Part shown: positions 6,080 to 10,546 of the stretch, piece after piece
How the letters are laid out: the number at the start of each line of letters is the position of its first letter
Numbering within the stretch: the first letter of the stretch is position 1
NCBI GenBank assembly: GCA_025929805.1
Contig: JAICPP010000110.1
Location: 1-10,546 of the forward strand
Origin: Gemmatimonadales bacterium
GTDB lineage: Bacteria > Gemmatimonadota > Gemmatimonadetes > Gemmatimonadales > GWC2-71-9
DNA: 10,546 bases
Direction: 5' to 3'
Translations under genes and position numbers: made by a program
Notes under the pieces: model-generated
The model's input: the letters and a program-made list of their open reading frames with translations, nothing else
What the model was told of the DNA's origin: nothing
Database searches by the model: none

Positions 6080-7462
6080 TCAGTCCAAAAGTTCTCGGCC
6101 TGCCGCTACGAGCGCTTCGGCATCCGTTTTGGTGGGGGCCTCGGCGATCAGACGGACGATCGGCTCGGTTCCCGATGGTCTTACATGGAGCCAGCGGTCC
6201 GGCCATGCCAGCCGAAGCCCATCGCGTTCGTCGGCGGCAGCATCGGAAAAACGGCGGCGGAGCCTGGCGTAGAGCTGGGGCAGGTCAGAACCGCGAGGTG
6301 CTTTCGCCTTCACGATGGTGTACCGGGGAGACTCGGCGACGAGCCGGGAAAGCGTTACCCCAGTCTTGGCAAGAAGATGCAAGATCAAGGCCACCCCCAG
6401 GGGTGCATCCCTGCCAATGTGGAGCGCTGGAAACATTACCCCTCCGTTTCCCTCGCCGCCAATGAGGGCACCTTCATCGCGAATGGTACGAGCCACATTC
6501 GCCTCTCCCACGGGAGCCCGGATGAAGCGAGCCCCGCCCGCGCGCGCCGCATCCTCAACCACCAGACTGGTCGACAAATTCACGACCACCGTGGGGACTG
6601 TCCCTCCGTTGCTGCGTCCGTCCAACACGGCACGCACAGCGAAAGCCAGCGTATAATCCTCTCCGATGGGGGTGCCGGTCTCGTCGACCAGAGCCAGCCG
6701 GTCGACATCAGGGTCCACGGCAAGCCCGATATCAGCCTTGGTGTTGCGCACCAGCGCGGCGACCTCACCGAGATTTTCGGGTACCGGCTCGGGCGGGCGA
6801 GGGAAAAGCCCATCCATCTCGAGGTTAATTCCGTGGACGCGGCAGGCGAGGCGTTCCAGCAGCGGGGGTATGGCGGCGCCTCCGGCGCCCCGGACACAGT
6901 CCAGTGCCACGGTGAACCGCCGCTTTCGAATAGCGGACAGGTCGATCATCGGGAGTGCCAGAATGGCGTCCAGGTGCCGCTCGATCGCGGTGCTGTCTTT
7001 CTCGATGGTGCCCAAGTCGCTCCATCCGGCTCGGGGAGGCCCCGCTTCCGCCAGGGCCCGAACCGCGCTGCCTGCCTCGTGGTCCAGGAAGATTCCGTCC
7101 GGTCCTACGAATTTGAGCGCATTCCATTCGATGGGATTGTGACTGGCGGTCAGGATCAGTCCCGCAGCGGCGTGATGGTGCTCCACCGCGAGCTGCACGG
7201 TGGGCGTGGGAACTATCCCCAGATCGATGACATCGACGCCGACCGACATGAGACCAGCGGCGGCTGAACACGCGAACATCCGACCGCTGGTGCGCGCGTC
7301 CCGGCCAAGTACGACGACCGGACGGTCGGATAGGCGGTCGCTCGGGGCGGAGCGGGCCCAGGCGCCCAGAGCCCCAGCGTATCGGGCCACCAGCTCCGGC
7401 GTGAGGTCGGTACCCACATGGCCCCGGATGCCCGAGACGCTGATCATCAGGGTGTCGGACAT
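6080..7462 (-). CDS. glmM: Phosphoglucosamine mutase, phosphohexomutase family
   Basis: A 460-residue alpha-D-phosphohexomutase. GlmM turns glucosamine-6-phosphate into glucosamine-1-phosphate through a phosphoserine. Visible are the N-terminal SGIRGHVG substrate motif (10-17), the active-site serine in TASHNP (Ser107), the Mg2+ loop DPDVDR (250-255), the sugar-binding loop GGEGNGG (335-341) and the C-terminal phosphate-binding RPSGTEPIVR (428-437). The GGEGNGGVMFP...GRD form resembles GlmM of archaea and Bacteroidota more than the GGExSGH form of E. coli. Family members also act on glucose or mannose phosphates; the adjacency to glmS is the main argument for GlmM. The ATG at 7462 directly precedes the conserved N-terminus. 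It lies 12 bp after the response-regulator gene and 11 bp before glmS, so the three are probably one transcript. Confidence 0.9.
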   Translation of the reverse strand: MSDTLMISVSGIRGHVGTDLTPELVARYAGALGAWARSAPSDRLSDRPVVVLGRDARTSGRMFACSAAAGLMSVGVDVIDLGIVPTPTVQLAVEHHHAAAGLILTASHNPIEWNALKFVGPDGIFLDHEAGSAVRALAEAGPPRAGWSDLGTIEKDSTAIERHLDAILALPMIDLSAIRKRRFTVALDCVRGAGGAAIPPLLERLACRVHGINLEMDGLFPRPPEPVPENLGEVAALVRNTKADIGLAVDPDVDRLALVDETGTPIGEDYTLAFAVRAVLDGRSNGGTVPTVVVNLSTSLVVEDAARAGGARFIRAPVGEANVARTIRDEGALIGGEGNGGVMFPALHIGRDAPLGVALILHLLAKTGVTLSRLVAESPRYTIVKAKAPRGSDLPQLYARLRRRFSDAAADERDGLRLAWPDRWLHVRPSGTEPIVRLIAEAPTKTDAEALVAAGRELLD

Positions 7463-7474
7463 GATCGCGCTTTC

Positions 7475-8518
7475 TCAGGTGATCGGGAGCGTGGCGCCGT
7501 TGCCGTGGGCCTTGAGGAACGCCTCGACCACTTCGGGATCGAAGTGCACCCCGGCACATCTCCGCAGCTCGTCGATAGCCTGCGGAATGGGCAGCTGAGG
7601 ACGGTAGGCGCGGTTGGTCGTCATCGCATCGAAGGCGTCCACTACGGCCACCAGTCTAGCCTCGAGTGGAATCTGATGGCCGCGAATTCCGTCGGGGAAC
7701 CCGCTGCCGTCCACCCGCTCGTGGTGCGAACGCACGATGCGGAGGACCACGGGCGACTGGGACAGGAAAGGTGCCAGAATCTTCTCGCCCAGCGTCGAGT
7801 GCTCCTTGATATGAACGAACTCCTCGGGCGTGAGTGGGGCAGGCTTGTTCAGGATCGCTTCCCGGGTGCCGATCTTGCCGATGTCATGCAGTTCGCCACC
7901 CAGCCGGATTTGCTCCAGCGCGTCGTCGGTGAAGCCCAGCTGCACCGCGGTTTTCAGGGCATACCGACTCACCCGGCTGGAGTGGCCGCTGGTGTAGGCA
8001 TCCTTGGCCTCCAGTGCATGCACTAACATCTGCACCCCGTTGATCAGCGAAGCCCGGTTCTTCCGATCCAGGTCGCGCACCCGCAGCTCGAGACTCTGCT
8101 GATAGAAGCGGTTTTCCAGTACCAGCCGGCGCTTCTCCAGTGCCTTGTGCAGCCGGGCTCGCACTTCCTCGATCATCACCGGCTTGGAGATGTAGTCGAG
8201 TGCTCCCAGCTTCAGGCACTCCACTGCTGTATTCACCTCCGCCATCCCGGTGAGCATGATGATCGCCATGTCCGGGTAGCGCTGAAGGGCCTCACGCAGG
8301 AAAGTGACCCCGTCCATCTCCGGCATGTAAATGTCCGAGATGCAGACCGGCACCTCGCCGATTCGTTTGAGGACCGACAAAGCGTCGGCGCCGGAGGAGG
8401 CCTCCATGGGTGACAGTCCCTGAGTTGCGATGACGCGGGTAAGTACCTGACGCACCTGGGCATCGTCATCCACAATGAGGCATCTCGCCGCCGCTCCGTC
8501 CTCGAGGATGGCAGACAC
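7475..8518 (-). CDS. Response regulator with HD-GYP (c-di-GMP phosphodiesterase-type) output
   Basis: A 347-residue RpfG-type protein. The receiver domain (about 11-125) has the acidic pocket DDD (17-19), phospho-acceptor Asp62 in SDIYMPEMDG, Thr90 and Lys112. A coiled-coil-like linker (about 125-160) leads to an HD-GYP domain (about 160-340) with SGHSSRV (His179), the HD pair His211-Asp212 in GGELHDIGKIG, His237/His240, HHERVDGSGFPDG (265-277) and VVDAFDAMT (Asp294). Metal ligands therefore look complete, and c-di-GMP hydrolysis to GMP or pGpG is expected. The GYP triad reads GFP, a conservative Tyr-to-Phe change. The start is a GTG (8516-8518), required to include the first receiver strand; no good Shine-Dalgarno is seen. 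There is no sensor kinase gene in the window, so it is an orphan here. It is first of three co-directional genes ahead of glmM and glmS. Confidence 0.93.
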   Translation of the reverse strand: MSAILEDGAAARCLIVDDDAQVRQVLTRVIATQGLSPMEASSGADALSVLKRIGEVPVCISDIYMPEMDGVTFLREALQRYPDMAIIMLTGMAEVNTAVECLKLGALDYISKPVMIEEVRARLHKALEKRRLVLENRFYQQSLELRVRDLDRKNRASLINGVQMLVHALEAKDAYTSGHSSRVSRYALKTAVQLGFTDDALEQIRLGGELHDIGKIGTREAILNKPAPLTPEEFVHIKEHSTLGEKILAPFLSQSPVVLRIVRSHHERVDGSGFPDGIRGHQIPLEARLVAVVDAFDAMTTNRAYRPQLPIPQAIDELRRCAGVHFDPEVVEAFLKAHGNGATLPIT

Positions 8519-8539
8519 GGTGCGAAACTAAACCAGGCT

Positions 8540-8637
8540 ATTGGCGATTGGCTATTGGCCACCGGGGATTGAGCGAGACCGGTGAGCGGGAAACAGGAGA
8601 GCGGCCGGTTCACTGTCTACCGTTTACCGTTCACGTT
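8540..8637. repeat. Degenerate heptanucleotide repeat array in a divergent intergenic region
   Basis: Three tandem copies of ATTGGCN occur at 8540-8560. In the same 7-bp phase come GTGAGCG, GGAAACA, GGAGAGC (8582-8602) and later TCACTGT, CTACCGT, TTACCGT, TCACGTT (8610-8637). Read on the minus strand the last group is a run of GTRAACG-like heptads, so two related arrays face each other. GTGAGCGGGAAAC (8582-8594) and GTTTACCGTTCAC (8622-8634) form an inverted repeat with 12 of 13 positions pairable in RNA, counting one G-U. The region resembles the short tandemly repeated heptamers known from cyanobacteria. No gene lies in 8519-8649. Confidence 0.65.
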
Positions 8638-8642
8638 ATAGT
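8637..8642 (+). promoter_or_regulatory. Candidate -10 box of the PLP-enzyme gene
   Basis: TATAGT (five of six consensus bases) ends seven bases before the ATG at 8650, the same spacing as at marR. No Shine-Dalgarno is present upstream of the ATG, so a leaderless mRNA is plausible. The expected -35 position (about 8614-8619) is a poor match, which keeps confidence low. Confidence 0.45.
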
Positions 8643-8649
8643 CCATACC

Positions 8650-9822
8650 ATGACCCGGATACTACCCCAAGACCACGAGCACGGTTTTGCCACCCGATCG
8701 GTTCACGCTGGGCAAGTGGTGGAGCCGCTGGCCGGCGCGGTCATGACCCCGATCTATCAGACATCGACGTATGTCCAGGAGGGGCTCGGCAAGCACCGGG
8801 GTTATGAATACGCCCGAACCCAGAATCCCACCCGGGAGGCCCTGGAGCGGAACGTCGCAAGTCTCGAGGGTGCCACCCACGGGTTTGCCTTCGGTTCGGG
8901 GCTAGCCGCCCTCGATGCCGTGCTCAAGCTCTTCAAGTCCGGCGACCACATCATCTGTGGCGAGAATGTGTACGGCGGGAGTCACCGCCTCATGGAGAGG
9001 ATCTACGGCAATCTCGGCCTTCGGGTGACCTTCGTGGACATGCGCGACGTTAGCAACATCGAGCGCGCGGCAACCGCCGCCACCCGGATGATCTATTGCG
9101 AGACGCCCACCAATCCCATGATGAACCTCACCGACCTCGCGGCGGTGGGAGATCTGGCGCAAGCGCACGGGTATCTCTACGTGGTGGACAACACCTTTGC
9201 GACTCCCTACTTCCAGCGGCCCCTGGAGCACGGGGCGGACATCGTACTGCATTCCACCACCAAGTATCTCAACGGCCACAGCGATATGGTCGGCGGGCTG
9301 CTGGTCACCTCGCGGGACGATGTAGCGGAGCGCCTCGGCTTCATTCAGAACGCCGCTGGGGCCGTACCCGGCCCGATGGACTGCTGGCTGGCGCTTCGAG
9401 GAATCAAGACTCTGCCCCTCCGGATGCGGCAGCACGATGCCAGCGGCCGCCGGATCGCAGAATGGCTGACCCGACAGCAGCTGGTGACCAAGGTCTACTA
9501 TCCGGGATTGCCGTCCCATCCGCAGCACGAGATTGCCTGCCGCCAGATGAGCGGATTCGGCGGCATGATCTCGCTGGATCTCGGCGATCCGGGTCGGGCA
9601 CGCCGCTTGGTCGAAGGCACTCGCATCTTCGTCCTGGCTGAATCTCTGGGCGGGGTCGAGAGCCTCATCGGTCACCCGGCATCGATGACCCATGCGTCCG
9701 TGCCGCCGGCCATGCGTCAGGCCATGGGCCTGACGGATAGTCTCGTCAGACTGAGTTGTGGAGTAGAGGACACGGACGACCTGATCGCCGATCTGGATCA
9801 GGCGATGAGGGCGAGTGAGTGA
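8650..9822 (+). CDS. Cystathionine gamma-synthase/gamma-lyase family PLP enzyme
   Basis: A 390-residue fold-type I PLP enzyme of the Cys/Met metabolism family, at the usual length. Motifs in order are FATRSVHAGQ (13-22), PIYQTSTY (34-41), YEYARTQNPTR (52-62), FGSGLAA (81-87), VYGG (Tyr108 stacking on the cofactor), ETPTNP (151-156), VVDNTF (Asp180 contacting the pyridine nitrogen), STTKYLNGHSD (PLP-binding Lys205), YPGLPSHPQHE (284-294) and ESLGGVESL (331-339). These are shared by cystathionine gamma-synthase (methionine synthesis) and cystathionine gamma-lyase (cysteine from cystathionine). The sequence mixes lyase-like and synthase-like features, so I do not choose a gene symbol. ATG at 8650 is preferred over the in-frame extension from 8548, which only translates heptad repeats. 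It is divergent from the response-regulator gene and followed after 43 bp by the M48 protease gene. Confidence 0.93.
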   Translation: MTRILPQDHEHGFATRSVHAGQVVEPLAGAVMTPIYQTSTYVQEGLGKHRGYEYARTQNPTREALERNVASLEGATHGFAFGSGLAALDAVLKLFKSGDHIICGENVYGGSHRLMERIYGNLGLRVTFVDMRDVSNIERAATAATRMIYCETPTNPMMNLTDLAAVGDLAQAHGYLYVVDNTFATPYFQRPLEHGADIVLHSTTKYLNGHSDMVGGLLVTSRDDVAERLGFIQNAAGAVPGPMDCWLALRGIKTLPLRMRQHDASGRRIAEWLTRQQLVTKVYYPGLPSHPQHEIACRQMSGFGGMISLDLGDPGRARRLVEGTRIFVLAESLGGVESLIGHPASMTHASVPPAMRQAMGLTDSLVRLSCGVEDTDDLIADLDQAMRASE

Positions 9823-9828
9823 ACAGCC

Positions 9829-9862
9829 GGGGCCGGGGACCGGGGACCAGGGACCAGGAGAC
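9829..9862 (+). repeat. Heptad repeat cluster that includes the M48 gene ribosome binding site
   Basis: A 6-base GGGGCC is followed by heptads GGGGACC, GGGGACC, AGGGACC and AGGAGAC in exact 7-bp register (9835-9862). The last unit contains AGGAG (9856-9860), five bases before the ATG at 9866, so the ribosome binding site is itself a diverged repeat unit. It fills most of the 43-bp gap after the PLP-enzyme gene. Confidence 0.7.
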
Positions 9863-9865
9863 AAC

Positions 9866-10546
9866 ATGACTAACCTTCCCGCCTCCCGTCCGCGACGGCG
9901 GCTTCCCGAGATCGCCGCCGTCTCGTGGGAGCATCCGGCCGATCGCGCGGCGCTGCAGACCCTCCGCGCCGTGCCCGGCGTGGACGACGTCATCCGAAAG
10001 ATCCTGGCGATGCTCGGCGGCGAGCGCGGTATTCGCCTCCTGTTTCAGGGAAACGCCATCCGGGTTGGGCCGGCCCAATTCCCCCGACTCTGGGCGTTGC
10101 ACACCGAGGTCACCACCACATTCGACTGGGCGTCCGTGCCCGAGTTGTACGTCTCCCAGACTCCGTTTTTCAATGCCGGCGCCTATGGGATCGACTCTCC
10201 CTTCATCGTGGTGCATTCTGCCGCTATAGAACTGCTGGATGATGACGAGCTGCGGGTGCTGCTGTCCCACGAGCTGGGACATGTTATGAGCGGCCACGCC
10301 CTCTATCGGACCGTGGCAGCCATTCTTGCCCTGGTGAGCCTTGGCGTGTTGCCGGTGCTGGCGGAGCTGGTGGTGCTGCCGATCCGGCTGGCTTTCCTGG
10401 AGTGGTCTCGGAAATCCGAGCTTTCCGCCGACCGGGCGGGCCTGCTCGGGTCTCAGGATATTGTGGTGGCGCAGCGCCTGGACATGAAGATGGCGGGGGG
10501 CGGACGCGGCGAAGGCTTCGCCGGTCAGCTCAACGTCGATGCCTTC
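9866..10546 (+). CDS. M48-family membrane zinc metalloprotease (3' end outside window)
   Basis: The first 227 codons are present and the frame is still open at the window end. HELGH (135-139, within LLSHELGHVMSGH) supplies the two zinc histidines and catalytic Glu136. ELSAD (185-189), the ExxxD motif, gives the third ligand Glu185. Between them lies a hydrophobic segment (about 149-176), long enough to span the membrane, as in HtpX and other M48 peptidases. There is no N-terminal signal; residues 1-130 form a soluble segment with FFNAGAYGID and FIVVHSAAIELL, the strand region usual before the HExxH helix. M48 enzymes act in membrane protein quality control or CAAX-like processing; the substrate here is unknown. 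The ATG has AGGAG five bases upstream. It may be co-transcribed with the PLP-enzyme gene 43 bp upstream. Confidence 0.9.
   Translation, partial: MTNLPASRPRRRLPEIAAVSWEHPADRAALQTLRAVPGVDDVIRKILAMLGGERGIRLLFQGNAIRVGPAQFPRLWALHTEVTTTFDWASVPELYVSQTPFFNAGAYGIDSPFIVVHSAAIELLDDDELRVLLSHELGHVMSGHALYRTVAAILALVSLGVLPVLAELVVLPIRLAFLEWSRKSELSADRAGLLGSQDIVVAQRLDMKMAGGGRGEGFAGQLNVDAF

Noticed and set aside
6069..6206. In-frame N-terminal extension of glmS into glmM
   Set aside because: GlmS needs Cys directly after the initiator Met for its glutaminase activity, which fixes the start at 6068.
6185..7267. A 360-codon plus-strand open frame opposite glmM
   Set aside because: It lies entirely within glmM, shows no family motif and reflects GC-biased third codon positions.
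8548..8649. In-frame 34-codon extension of the PLP-enzyme gene
   Set aside because: It translates repeat heptads and lies upstream of the likely -10 box; family members begin near the ATG at 8650.
8902..9993. A 363-codon minus-strand open frame opposite the PLP-enzyme gene
   Set aside because: It is antisense to a well-supported gene, crosses the heptad repeats at 9829-9862 and has no protein motif.

Overview
The window is 10.5 kb of GC-rich, densely coding bacterial chromosome with no mobile element, CRISPR array, rRNA or tRNA. The mix of genes (a DUF3857/transglutaminase exoprotein, a response regulator with an HD-GYP output, a GlmM carrying the GGEGNGG loop typical of Bacteroidota and archaea, and heptanucleotide repeats between genes) fits an environmental Gram-negative such as a Gemmatimonadota member. 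That placement rests on gene content and my memory of the families, not on a marker gene, so it is tentative.

Layout. (1) Positions 1-516 (+): the 3' part of a metallo-beta-lactamase-fold hydrolase of the NAPE-PLD/UlaG type. (2) 517-722: a 206-bp gap with two inverted repeats. (3) 723-2693 (+): a secreted DUF3857 plus transglutaminase-like protein with a complete Cys-His-Asp triad. (4) 2697-3602 (-): a secreted protein resembling the TTHB210-like (DUF5602) family, meeting the previous gene tail to tail with 3 bp between stop codons. It lies downstream of (5) a MarR-family regulator at 3658-4140 (-). The marR start is preceded by a near-ideal -35/-10 promoter overlaid by a perfect 7-bp inverted repeat, and the promoter geometry predicts a leaderless mRNA. 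(6) 4202-4223: a terminator hairpin. (7) 4239-8518 (-): a compact three-gene cluster reading response regulator/HD-GYP, then glmM, then glmS, with gaps of 12 and 11 bp. (8) 8519-8649: a divergent intergenic region built largely of 7-bp repeat units. (9) 8650-9822 (+): a cystathionine gamma-synthase/lyase family PLP enzyme. (10) 9829-9862: another heptad cluster that supplies the ribosome binding site of (11) an M48 membrane metalloprotease, 9866 to the window end.

How the genes relate. GlmS makes glucosamine-6-phosphate from fructose-6-phosphate and glutamine, and GlmM converts it to glucosamine-1-phosphate, so two consecutive steps toward UDP-GlcNAc (peptidoglycan, LPS) are co-transcribed, apparently behind a c-di-GMP-type output protein. 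The marR/TTHB210-like pair looks like a self-regulated unit exporting a disulfide-rich protein of unknown role. The remaining genes are probably independent.

I see no clear new defence, mobile or biosynthetic system. The points most worth a second look are the marR operator/promoter with its exported partner, the heptad arrays, and the signalling-plus-amino-sugar operon.
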